From Peptococcaceae bacterium BRH_c23 (lineage in GTDB: Bacteria > Bacillota_B > Desulfitobacteriia > Desulfitobacteriales > Desulfitobacteriaceae), in contig LADV01000115.1 of NCBI GenBank assembly GCA_000961805.1, forward strand, positions 1 to 26,686: DNA of 26,686 nt, in the 5' to 3' direction. The notes beneath the pieces are model-generated. The model had not been told where the DNA came from, searched no databases, and saw only the letters and a program-made list of their open reading frames with translations. A program made the position numbers and the translations under genes. Of this stretch, positions 15,563-22,571 are shown piece after piece (the stretch's first letter is position 1; each line of letters begins with the position of its first letter).

Positions 15563-15611
15563 GTTTATCCTCTCCTAGTCCATTAATCTGAGCCTCATTA
15601 TCATCTAGTTT

Positions 15612-15662
15612 ATCGTTTTTACGATCATTTGCAATCTTTGCCGGACGTACTATAACAATAGT
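15612..15662 (-). promoter_or_regulatory. Two short palindromes upstream of the sensor operon
   Basis: ATCGT-TTTT-ACGAT (15612-15625) and ACTAT-AACA-ATAGT (15649-15662) are both perfect 5-bp arms with 4-base centres, about 50 and 90 bp before the lipoprotein start. They could be operators for the sensor operon. They differ in sequence, and either may be chance in AT-rich DNA. Confidence 0.3.
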
Positions 15663-15938
15663 CCTTCAAACGAAGGTGGGGAACAAACCTTTGTTTATAA
15701 ATATTGACAAAAAAGTAAAGAAAGCATTATGTTTATTATATTATCAAATAGTAATAAACTATTGAGAGTGGTGCTTTGTCTAAAAATTGGTACTATCAAT
15801 CATCTTAAGCATATTAACGCAAAAGCTCATGTGATGAGTCTTTGAAATCATATTACTAGAAAATTATCTCGAAATTGAACTACTTAAAAAGTTCTTTCAG
15901 GATGAAGCTAAAACAGGTAGTTAGGTCCCGGCATACTA

Positions 15939-16149
15939 ATGATATTGAGCAGTTTTATTACTTGTCGGTTGTGGTGCAAGCAAACCAAACCAGTCTGGTC
16001 AGGTTTCGGCAAAGACACCTAATATTCCACATAAAGTTTCACAGAATATGAATTGTTTGCTGTGTCACAAAATGGGAGAAAATGGTGCGAGGGTAACACC
16101 ACATCCAGGTAGGCCTAACTGTATTAGCTGTTATCAGCCTATTAATTGA
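15939..16149 (+). pseudogene. Remnant of a small lipoprotein c-type cytochrome
   Basis: From 15949 to the TGA at 16147 one frame encodes LLLVGCG, a good lipobox, then about 20 linker residues, a heme-binding CLLCH, and GARVTPHPGRPNCISCY just before the stop. The second motif would be CxxCH, but its histidine codon is now tyrosine. The frame is closed by a TGA immediately upstream (15946). The nearest ATG (15939) is in another frame, so a frameshift has separated the start from the body. CxxCH...GA..PH..R..C..CH patterns are known from diheme subunits such as NapB. It was probably once an electron-transfer partner of the neighbouring respiratory locus. Confidence 0.6.
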
Positions 16150-16290
16150 TAGTCAAAAAAGGATCCCAGCCAAATTCTCCGCATAAAAGACAAGACTTAT
16201 TGAAATAAGTCTTATTCTAGCCCAAAGCTATTCAAGTATATGTTCTTGCTTTTCGTCTTTTGAAAACATATCAATAATCGTTCATATATG

Positions 16291-16320
16291 TTGACATTCA
16301 CAGCAAATTGGACATATAAT
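16291..16320 (+). promoter_or_regulatory. Consensus sigma-A promoter of the cad operon
   Basis: TTGACA (16291-16296) and TATAAT (16315-16320) are both perfect, with an 18-bp spacer. Transcription would start near 16327, at the edge of the operator, so repressor binding would block it. Confidence 0.85.
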
Positions 16321-16329
16321 AAAACATAA

Positions 16330-16359
16330 CATATGAACAAATATTCAAGTATTCATATG
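16330..16359 (+). promoter_or_regulatory. ArsR/SmtB-family operator of cadC
   Basis: CATATGAA (16330-16337) and TTCATATG (16352-16359) are perfect inverted arms 14 bp apart. Inside lies TGAACAAATATTCA (16334-16347), which fits the TGAAyA-n2-TATTCA core bound by SmtB/CzrA/CadC repressors. The site straddles or follows the predicted start of transcription, 25 bp before the cadC ATG. Confidence 0.75.
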
Positions 16360-16384
16360 ACTACATCAGAAAAGAGGTATTAGT

Positions 16385-16750
16385 ATGGTTGATAAAAGGC
16401 ATGAAGTTGACAGATGCAATTGCAACGTAATACACGAGGAAATTGTAAATCAGGTCAAAGCCAAAATGCCCTTGGAAGAAAACTTGTATGACCTTGCAGA
16501 ACTATTTAAAGTCTTTGGCGATTCAACAAGAATTAAAATACTTTGGGCTTTGGATGAAGCTGAAATGTGTGTCTGTGACATTGCTGTCTTATTAAATATG
16601 ACCCAATCGGCAATATCCCATCAGTTAAGAGTATTGAAGCAGGCAAGACTGGTGAAATATCGAAAAGACGGAAAAATTGTATTTTATTCATTGGAAGATG
16701 ATCATATAAAGCAAATATTCGACCAAGGATTAATCCATATTAATGAATAG
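16385..16750 (+). CDS. cadC: CadC-type metal-responsive ArsR-family repressor
   Basis: This 121-residue winged-helix repressor keeps both metal sites known from Staphylococcus CadC. N-terminal cysteines 11 and 13 plus C62 and C64 (EMCVCD, helix alpha-3) make the soft-metal Cd/Pb sensing site. D105, H107, H118 and E121 near the C-terminus have the same spacing as the alpha-5 zinc site. The recognition helix is in MTQSAISHQLRVLKQARLV. AAAGAGG precedes the ATG. It should sit on the palindrome at 16330-16359 and leave when cadmium, lead or zinc binds, releasing its own transcription and that of cadA, 46 bp downstream. Confidence 0.9.
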   Translation: MVDKRHEVDRCNCNVIHEEIVNQVKAKMPLEENLYDLAELFKVFGDSTRIKILWALDEAEMCVCDIAVLLNMTQSAISHQLRVLKQARLVKYRKDGKIVFYSLEDDHIKQIFDQGLIHINE

Positions 16751-16796
16751 TGAATTATGAAAGAATATCCAGAGAAGCAGAAGGAGGGGGATCATC

Positions 16797-19145
16797 GTGA
16801 GTTCATTGCCTAAGAAGGAGCTTATATTAGAGGGACTGGATTGTGCAAACTGTGCCTCTAAAATTGAGGATCAAGTCAGAAAGGTGGGAGGTGTTTCTGA
16901 CGCTTCCTTGAATTTTGTAACCAAGGTTCTTACAATTAACATTGGTAGTAATGGAAATCAAGAGGATGTGCTAAATCAAGCTAACCAAATAATCATGAAA
17001 CTCGAACCAGATATTATCATTAAAGACAAAGCGCTTTCGCGAAAAGAAAAGAAGGTATTGTTATTAATTGGGTTGGACTGCGCAAACTGTGCCAATAAAA
17101 TTGAAACAGAGGTCAAAAACCTTAAAGGTGTAAGCTCTGCTACTGTAGACTTTGTTTCCAGAAAATTAACCCTTGAAGTGAATAGCAAGCGCGATCTGCA
17201 AAGGGTCGTCGAGCAAGCATCAAAAATTGCAGTGAAGATAGAGTCAGGTATCAAAGTGGTTGAAAGTGAGGATAAGAAAGAGGAAAGTAAAGAAGCTGAA
17301 GGTATAAACAAGTCAAAAGTTATTCGTTTAGGTATTGGTGCAGTTCTCTTTTTTGTCGCCATCTTAGGCAAGTTTTCGTTTTGGACTGAATTTGGAATAT
17401 TCCTAGTAAGCTATGTATTAGTTGGTGGGGAAGTTGTTTTAAAAGCAGTTAGAAATATTTTAAAGGGCCAGGTGTTTGATGAAAACTTTTTGATGAGTGT
17501 TGCCACTATAGGTGCTTTTGCTATAAAGCAATTTCCCGAAGGTGTGGCAGTCATGCTTTTCTATCAGGTTGGCGAGTTATTCCAAAATATGGCCGTAAAC
17601 CGTTCGAGAAAGTCAATAAGTGCTCTGATGGACATTCGTCCCGACTATGCCAATCTAAAGGTTGGTGAGGATATTAAGAGGGTATCTCCTGAAGAAATAA
17701 GTGTTGGAGATATTATCATTATAAAACCAGGAGAGAAGGTCCCCCTTGACGGCAAGGTGATTGAGGGTATGTCTATGCTTGATACGTCCGCCATAACCGG
17801 GGAGTCAGTGCCCAGAGAAGTTGAACCAGGAAACGAAATTCTGTCAGGAACAATCAATAAGAATGGACTATTAACAGTTGAGGTAACGAAAGAGTTTGGA
17901 GATTCCACAGTATCCAAAATCCTCGACTTGGTACAAAATGCTAATAGTAAGAAAGCTCCAACTGAACAGTTCATCACTAAATTTTCAAGATACTATACAC
18001 CAGTTGTGGTATTTGTTGCATTAGCAATGGCGGTTATTCCACCTTTGGTTGTTTCAGGTGCTACATTCTCAGATTGGATATATAGGGCTTTGGTTTTTCT
18101 GGTTGTGTCTTGCCCCTGTGCTTTAGTAATATCGATTCCCTTGGGTTTCTTCGGTGGTATTGGCGGAGCTGCTAAAAGTGGCATCCTGGTTAAGGGTAGC
18201 AACTTTCTTGAAGCCTTAAATAACGTGGACACGATTGTTTTTGATAAGACAGGCACCCTTACCAAAGGCGTTTTTAAGGTTACAAAAATTTACACTCTTG
18301 ATCGAGAATCAGAGGAGAATCTATTGGAGTATGCTGCTTTTGCTGAAAGCTATTCAAACCATCCCATTGCAATTTCCATCCTGAAAGCATACGGTAAAGA
18401 AATCAATAAAAGCGAAATAGAGAACTATGATGAAATCTCAGGGCATGGAATCAAAGTGAGTGTTAAGGGTAAACGTATCCTAGCAGGCAACAAAAAACTG
18501 ATGGTTAAAGAAAATATAGCTTATGATGTAATTGATGAAACTGGTACAGTGGTTCATGTAGCCATTGATGGCAACTATGCAGGCTATATTGTGATATCGG
18601 ATGAGATAAAGGATGATGCAGAAAAGGCCGTAAGGGAGCTTCAGGGGATTGGCGTAAAGAAACTAGTCATGCTTACCGGAGATAGCAAGCTGGTGGGAGA
18701 AACGATTGGCCGTCAGTTAGGCCTTGACGAAGTATATGCTGAATTGCTCCCTGACCAGAAGGTTGAGAAGCTGGAGCTATTAGAAAAACAAAAGAAAACA
18801 AAAGGGAAGCTGCTCTTTGTCGGTGATGGTATCAATGATGCCCCGGTACTGGCTCGTGCTGATGTTGGAGTAGCAATGGGGGGGTTAGGTTCTGATGCAG
18901 CCATAGAGGCGGCGGACATTGTAATCATGACAGATGAACCTTCTAAGCTCGTGAATGCTATTAAAATTGCCAAAAGGACACGAAGCATCGTCTGGCAGAA
19001 TATATTTTTCGCATTGGGTGTTAAAGCTGTCGTACTTGTTTTAGGTGCTGGAGGGATAGCCACTATTTGGGAAGCTGTGTTTGCCGATGTTGGGGTAACG
19101 GTGATTGCTGTCATCAACGCGATGCGTGTTATGAAAACGAATTAG
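16797..19145 (+). CDS. cadA: P1B-2-type cadmium/zinc/lead exporting ATPase
   Basis: The 782-residue heavy-metal P-type ATPase has two tandem N-terminal metal-binding domains (GLDCANCASKIE, about 12-24; GLDCANCANKIE, about 92-104) and an acidic/lysine-rich linker. The membrane part follows, with the transport-site motif SCPCALVIS, the phosphorylation site DKTGTLTKG, the TGDS hinge and GDGINDAP. Near the C-terminus the Lys in GVKAVV and Asp in ADVGVT are the extra ligand residues typical of the Zn/Cd/Pb subgroup, so copper is unlikely. It starts at GTG 16797, with AAGGAGGGGG six bases upstream. Co-transcribed with cadC and ended by the hairpin at 19152-19179, it gives cytoplasmic metal efflux. 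Confidence 0.93.
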   Translation: MSSLPKKELILEGLDCANCASKIEDQVRKVGGVSDASLNFVTKVLTINIGSNGNQEDVLNQANQIIMKLEPDIIIKDKALSRKEKKVLLLIGLDCANCANKIETEVKNLKGVSSATVDFVSRKLTLEVNSKRDLQRVVEQASKIAVKIESGIKVVESEDKKEESKEAEGINKSKVIRLGIGAVLFFVAILGKFSFWTEFGIFLVSYVLVGGEVVLKAVRNILKGQVFDENFLMSVATIGAFAIKQFPEGVAVMLFYQVGELFQNMAVNRSRKSISALMDIRPDYANLKVGEDIKRVSPEEISVGDIIIIKPGEKVPLDGKVIEGMSMLDTSAITGESVPREVEPGNEILSGTINKNGLLTVEVTKEFGDSTVSKILDLVQNANSKKAPTEQFITKFSRYYTPVVVFVALAMAVIPPLVVSGATFSDWIYRALVFLVVSCPCALVISIPLGFFGGIGGAAKSGILVKGSNFLEALNNVDTIVFDKTGTLTKGVFKVTKIYTLDRESEENLLEYAAFAESYSNHPIAISILKAYGKEINKSEIENYDEISGHGIKVSVKGKRILAGNKKLMVKENIAYDVIDETGTVVHVAIDGNYAGYIVISDEIKDDAEKAVRELQGIGVKKLVMLTGDSKLVGETIGRQLGLDEVYAELLPDQKVEKLELLEKQKKTKGKLLFVGDGINDAPVLARADVGVAMGGLGSDAAIEAADIVIMTDEPSKLVNAIKIAKRTRSIVWQNIFFALGVKAVVLVLGAGGIATIWEAVFADVGVTVIAVINAMRVMKTN

Positions 19146-19151
19146 TCAATC

Positions 19152-19179
19152 AACCTCCTGCACCCAAATGCAGGAGGTT
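19152..19179 (+). terminator. Terminator of the cadCA operon
   Basis: AACCTCCTGCA (19152-19162) and TGCAGGAGGTT (19169-19179) form a perfect 11-bp stem with a 6-base loop, starting seven bases past the cadA stop. Only short T runs follow (ATTAATAT). Confidence 0.75.
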
Positions 19180-19213
19180 ATTAATATATCATGGTGGCAA
19201 CTAGAAAGGGTAG

Positions 19214-19268
19214 TTTAACAAAAATGTTAAAAATCCGTTAACTTCTTGTAATTCTCTTAAGATATAAT
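19214..19268 (+). promoter_or_regulatory. Response-regulator box 1 and promoter, upstream of the two-component operon
   Basis: Four tandem 11-mers (TTTAACAAAAA, TGTTAAAAATC, CGTTAACTTCT, TGTAATTCTCT; 19214-19257) end 5 bp before a perfect -10 TATAAT (19263-19268). There is no good -35, as expected for a promoter activated by an OmpR/PhoB-type regulator bound to 11-bp direct repeats. The same design recurs at 21872, 24511 and 25479. Because the regulator gene lies downstream, this would be autoregulation. Confidence 0.75.
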
Positions 19269-19299
19269 ATAGTTGTTGATTGATAATGGGGGGATTACA

Positions 19300-19614
19300 A
19301 TGAGGAAGAAGGCATTATTGATATTTATTGTTATTGCACTATTTGTTGCAGGTCTTTTCCTAACAAAAGCATACGCGGAAACCCGTCTTTGGCAACAAAA
19401 CCAAAATGCTAGACCATTCCAAGCCGAGCCTAATTCCTCTTCTACAGATATACCAAATAATGTGATACCTAATGTTAGGCAATCGGCTAACCCTGATGTC
19501 AGTGGATCGTGGTATAGTCCGATGAATCCAAACTATCGGCCTGACTATTATTGGTATAGTAGTCCTCACGAAGATAGATGGAGTAATACAGTTAGGAATT
19601 GGTGGTGTCGGTAA
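19300..19614 (+). CDS. Small secreted protein, Pro/Asn/Trp/Tyr-rich, unknown function
   Basis: The ATG at 19300 has GGGGGGA seven bases upstream; an in-frame upstream start at 19273 has no ribosome site and lies too close to the -10 box. The 104-residue product has a clear signal peptide (two Lys, then a hydrophobic stretch ending KAYA-ET, about residues 1-24). The mature part has about 80 residues, is low-complexity and rich in Asn, Pro and Ser, and ends in an aromatic segment (PDYYWYSSPHEDRW, NWWCR) with one Cys. No family is recognised. It is the first gene after response-regulator box 1, 18 bp before the regulator, so it may be a signal partner of the kinase or an envelope product of the regulon. 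Confidence 0.65.
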   Translation: MRKKALLIFIVIALFVAGLFLTKAYAETRLWQQNQNARPFQAEPNSSSTDIPNNVIPNVRQSANPDVSGSWYSPMNPNYRPDYYWYSSPHEDRWSNTVRNWWCR

Positions 19615-19632
19615 ATAGAAGGGGGAGCTACA

Positions 19633-20322
19633 TTGAACAATAAGGTTTTAATAGCAGACGATGACGATCGAATTCGCGAAATTGTGCGCCTCTACCTTGA
19701 AGCGGAAGGTTTTGACGTGTACCAGGCAGAGGATGGAAGTCAAGCGTTGGAAATGGTTCGGAAAGATAATCCCGATCTTGTCATCCTCGATCTAATGATG
19801 CCTGGATTAGATGGCTGGACAGTCTGCAAGATATTGAGAAAGGAAACCAAAATTCCTATTATCATGCTAACAGCCAAGGGGGAAGAAAATGATCGAGTCT
19901 TAGGATTTGATTTAGGGGCTGATGATTACGTAGTAAAACCGTTTAGCCCTCGTGAACTCAGTGCCCGAGTCAAGGCAGTTCTAAGAAGGTTGGAAGGGGA
20001 ACAAAGTAACGAACATATTCTCTCCTATTCTGGTCTAAAGATCAATCAGATTACTCGTGAAGTTGAGGTTGATGGAATAAATATAAACTTAACGGCTAAA
20101 GAATTTGACCTGCTGCATTGCTTAGCAAAACGACCGGGGCAAATCTATAGTCGAGATCAGTTGCTCAACATGGTCTGGGGATACGATTACTGCGGAGATT
20201 CCCGTACGGTTGATACCCATGTCAATCGTTTAAGGTCTAAGCTCGAGAGCCAGTTGGGTCACAGTGACTTTATTCAGACCGTTAGAGGGGTGGGTTACAA
20301 ATTCGAATTAAGTGGTCATTAA
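19633..20322 (+). CDS. OmpR/PhoP-type response regulator
   Basis: The 229-residue protein has a receiver domain (residues 1-120; acidic cluster at D9-D12, phospho-acceptor Asp53 in VILDLMMPGLDG, then MLTAKGEEND and the VVKPFSPREL lysine). A winged-helix transcription domain follows (about 130-229: NLTAKEFDLLHCLA, RTVDTHVNRLRSKLE, TVRGVGYKF). The start is TTG 19633 with GGGGGAG about six bases upstream. It is coupled to the kinase gene. It is the best candidate to bind the four tandem-repeat promoters in this region, because OmpR-family proteins bind head-to-tail 11-bp repeats. It resembles PhoP, ResD and WalR about equally, so no gene name is given. Confidence 0.93.
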   Translation: MNNKVLIADDDDRIREIVRLYLEAEGFDVYQAEDGSQALEMVRKDNPDLVILDLMMPGLDGWTVCKILRKETKIPIIMLTAKGEENDRVLGFDLGADDYVVKPFSPRELSARVKAVLRRLEGEQSNEHILSYSGLKINQITREVEVDGININLTAKEFDLLHCLAKRPGQIYSRDQLLNMVWGYDYCGDSRTVDTHVNRLRSKLESQLGHSDFIQTVRGVGYKFELSGH

Positions 20323-20348
20323 GAAATAGTTTAGTAGGTAAGCTTTGG

Positions 20349-21743
20349 TTGACAATTGTACTGATAGTACTAGGAGTCTTTCTGTTTTCCCTTGTGATAC
20401 AAGCTCAGCAGATCACATCCCTGGTCTATAATCAACAAGCGCGCTTTTTTATCAATGAGGCGGAAGAAGTCGTAAGGATGTATGAAAACACTGAGAGATC
20501 AGTTATCAACGAAAGATTGAATGTCTTAGCTAAGTTTTTAAGTGCTAATACGGCCATCATGGATATAGATGGAAACATTCTGTACGGTCAAACAGCCAAA
20601 GATCAGTCGCCGAGCAATTTACTATTAGAGCCAGATTTTAAAGAGAGAGTCCTCAGTGGTGACAATGTCGTTTTCTTCGGCAAGGTTGTGGGGGTCCATG
20701 AAGAGCTGTTTCTTGTGGCTGTTCCTTTAAGACAAGAAAATCAGATCATTGGCTCGGTCGTGATCAGCAGCCCTTTATCAGGCCTGAAGCAGCATGTTGA
20801 AAGCATTAGGGGAATTGCACTAATAGGAGCGCTGATAGGGATTGTTTTATCTACTGTGTTAAGTATGTTTGTGTCCCGAAAGCTGATCCGTCCCCTCGCA
20901 AAAATGGAAGAAACAGCACGCCACATTGCAGAAGGTGAGTTCGGTAGGCAAATTCAGGTTACCTCGGAAGATGAAGTCGGGCGTCTTGGCCGCTCGTTTA
21001 ACCGCATGTCTATTCAGCTTAAAGAAAAAATTGAGGCTATCGAGAGACTTGACCGTTTAAGGCAGGAACTACTTTCTGATGTTTCCCATGAGTTGCGCAC
21101 TCCCTTAACAGTGATCCAGGGCTTTTCCGAGGCAGTATTGGACGGGCTAGTCAAGTCTAAGGAACAGGAACAGCTCTATCTAACAAACATTATTGACGAA
21201 TCCCAGCGTCTCAGGCGCTTAGTGGATGATTTACTCGACTTAAAAGGGATGGAAGCTGCCCAAGCCTTTGATGAAATGGAATATGTGGTTTTGAATAAAC
21301 TCGCCCAAATCACCGTTGAACGCTTAAAATATCTGGCTAATTCTAAAGAAATCAATTTAACGCTAACTGTGCCAGAGCAAACTATTACCGTGTGGGGAAA
21401 CATTGATCGACTCAAACAGGTTCTTACGAATTTATTAGACAATGCCATTAAACATTCGGAAGCTGGCGGTGCAGTACGCGTAGTGTTGGGTATGAAGAAT
21501 AATGATACGTTTATATCTGTAAAAAATTCCGGTCCCGGCATTCCCAGGGAAGAACTTGAAAATATTTGGGAGAGGTTTTATAAGGTCGATAAATCCCGAT
21601 CAAGGCGTGGAACCGGAACAGGCTTAGGACTTTCTATCGTTAAAAAAATCGTTGAAATGCATGGCGGAAAAGTAACGGCGGAAAGCGAACCAGGCCATGG
21701 AGCCGTTTTCACCGTGTACTTGCCATTAACTGAAGAAGCTTAG
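20349..21743 (+). CDS. Membrane sensor histidine kinase, PhoR/ResE/WalK type
   Basis: The kinase has an N-terminal membrane helix, an extracytoplasmic sensor (about residues 25-155) and a second helix, then HAMP (about 178-230, RKLIRPLAKMEETARHIAEG), HisKA with His247 in LSDVSHELRTPLT, and HATPase with NLLDNAIKHS, GPGIP and GTGLGLSIV. The annotated TTG start at 20349 has only a weak ribosome site. In the same frame just upstream, residues LRNSLVGKLW match the conserved start of ResE/WalK-like kinases. No ATG, GTG or TTG precedes them after the in-frame stop at 20283. The true start may thus be a rare ATT at 20307 or 20301, overlapping the regulator gene. Confidence 0.9.
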   Translation: MTIVLIVLGVFLFSLVIQAQQITSLVYNQQARFFINEAEEVVRMYENTERSVINERLNVLAKFLSANTAIMDIDGNILYGQTAKDQSPSNLLLEPDFKERVLSGDNVVFFGKVVGVHEELFLVAVPLRQENQIIGSVVISSPLSGLKQHVESIRGIALIGALIGIVLSTVLSMFVSRKLIRPLAKMEETARHIAEGEFGRQIQVTSEDEVGRLGRSFNRMSIQLKEKIEAIERLDRLRQELLSDVSHELRTPLTVIQGFSEAVLDGLVKSKEQEQLYLTNIIDESQRLRRLVDDLLDLKGMEAAQAFDEMEYVVLNKLAQITVERLKYLANSKEINLTLTVPEQTITVWGNIDRLKQVLTNLLDNAIKHSEAGGAVRVVLGMKNNDTFISVKNSGPGIPREELENIWERFYKVDKSRSRRGTGTGLGLSIVKKIVEMHGGKVTAESEPGHGAVFTVYLPLTEEA

Positions 21744-21751
21744 TGAGCAAC

Positions 21752-21808
21752 ATGACAGAGCAAAAATTCATTGAGATTCTTGCTGTAATCATTTTGTTGG
21801 AGCGATGA
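21752..21808 (+). CDS. Possible 18-residue hydrophobic microprotein
   Basis: ATG at 21752 opens an 18-codon frame (MTEQKFIEILAVIILLER) ending TGA 21806-21808, 8 bp after the kinase stop and before the terminator at 21831. The product would be a short membrane-active helix. The ribosome site (AGTGAG) is weak, so it may be chance. Confidence 0.25.
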   Translation: MTEQKFIEILAVIILLER

Positions 21809-21830
21809 ACCACTTTAATAACGGCATGTA

Positions 21831-21860
21831 AGAGTATCTGTAAAAGGATGCTCTTTTTTT
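21831..21860 (+). terminator. Terminator of the two-component operon
   Basis: AGAGTATC (21831-21838) pairs with GATGCTCT (21847-21854) with one T-G wobble, and a run of T follows (to 21860). It separates the kinase operon from the feo promoter. Confidence 0.8.
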
Positions 21861-21871
21861 GTTAGAATCTA

Positions 21872-21926
21872 TGTCACAAAAATGTTAAAAACCTGTGACG
21901 TTTCTGTTAAGTAAGTTCGGTAATAT
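21872..21926 (+). promoter_or_regulatory. Response-regulator box 2 and promoter of the feo operon
   Basis: Four 11-mers, TGTCACAAAAA, TGTTAAAAACC, TGTGACGTTTC and TGTTAAGTAAG (21872-21915), every one beginning TGT, end 5 bp before a possible -10 TAATAT (21921-21926). This is the cleanest of the four copies. Confidence 0.75.
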
Positions 21927-21941
21927 TAACTAAAATATAAA

Positions 21942-21956
21942 TGATAATCATTATCA
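21942..21956 (+). promoter_or_regulatory. Fur box of the feo operon
   Basis: TGATAATCATTATCA is a perfect 7-1-7 palindrome, identical to the Bacillus Fur consensus TGATAATNATTATCA. It sits between the predicted start of transcription and the first feo gene (21975), so iron-loaded Fur would block expression. Confidence 0.92.
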
Positions 21957-21974
21957 AAGAAGGAGTGGGTTCTA

Positions 21975-22571
21975 ATGGAATGTTGCAGTACGAAAGTACC
22001 CTGGTATAAAAAATTATCAACTACTTTATTAGGTACAGGAAATTGTCACGGTGAAGTGAATCAAGTGACTCAAGGGTTAGAAAAAATTGCCTTAGTCGGG
22101 AGTCCTAATGTCGGGAAAAGTGTTTTGTTTAACATACTGACCGGAGCCTATGTTACCGTTTCTAATTATCCCGGAACCACGGTTGAAGTATCGCGTGGAA
22201 AAGGAAAAATCGGCACTAAGGAATATGAGATTATCGATACACCAGGAATGTACTCCTTATTATGTATTACAGAGGAAGAGAAAGTGACCCGAGACCTATT
22301 ACTTCGAGAGAGGCCTAAAGCTGTGGTTCATGTTGTCGATGCGAAGAATCTCCAGAGAATGCTGCCCTTAACCCTCCAAATGATTGAGGGAGATGTACCG
22401 GTTATTTTGGTTTTAAATATTATGGATGAGGCAGAAAGCTTGGGACTTAAAATTGATCTTAAGAAGTTGGAAGCTGAGCTCGGGATTCCAGTATTATCAA
22501 CTGCCGCTGCTTTAAATAAGGGAATAGAGGTATTGAAGGAAAGGATCGGTGAGTATGTCTACGCTGCATGA
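21975..22571 (+). CDS. feoB: FeoB N-terminal GTPase domain as a separate protein
   Basis: This 198-residue soluble G protein has all the usual motifs: G1 GSPNVGKS, G2 around NYPGTTVE, G3 DTPG and G4 NIMDE. It corresponds to the GTPase domain of FeoB, the ferrous iron importer, and stops where the membrane part should begin. A 35-residue N-terminal extension carries three cysteines (ECCS and GNCHGE). The reading frame ends at 22571 inside the start of the membrane-part gene, which is in a different frame, so the transporter is made from two coupled polypeptides. AAGGAG precedes the ATG. Expression should respond to iron through the Fur box and to the 11-bp-repeat regulator. Confidence 0.88.
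   Translation: MECCSTKVPWYKKLSTTLLGTGNCHGEVNQVTQGLEKIALVGSPNVGKSVLFNILTGAYVTVSNYPGTTVEVSRGKGKIGTKEYEIIDTPGMYSLLCITEEEKVTRDLLLRERPKAVVHVVDAKNLQRMLPLTLQMIEGDVPVILVLNIMDEAESLGLKIDLKKLEAELGIPVLSTAAALNKGIEVLKERIGEYVYAA

Larger units (their letters stand above)
15563..16290. other. Gene-poor region with gene relics
   Basis: No intact gene was found in about 730 bp. On the plus strand, TTGACA (15704-15709) with TATGTT 18 bp downstream could be a promoter, but nothing intact follows it. An open frame from 15838 to the stop at 15924 encodes about 28 residues with a helical look (ENYLEIELLKKFFQDEA) and no start codon, and may be the tail of a lost gene. A cytochrome relic is listed separately (15939-16149). 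AAGACTTATT (16192-16201) and AATAAGTCTT (16204-16213) form a perfect hairpin with little T run. Confidence 0.5.

Noticed and set aside
16976..19117. Several minus-strand open frames inside cadA
   Set aside because: They are out-of-frame shadows of a well-supported ATPase gene, without ribosome sites or family motifs.
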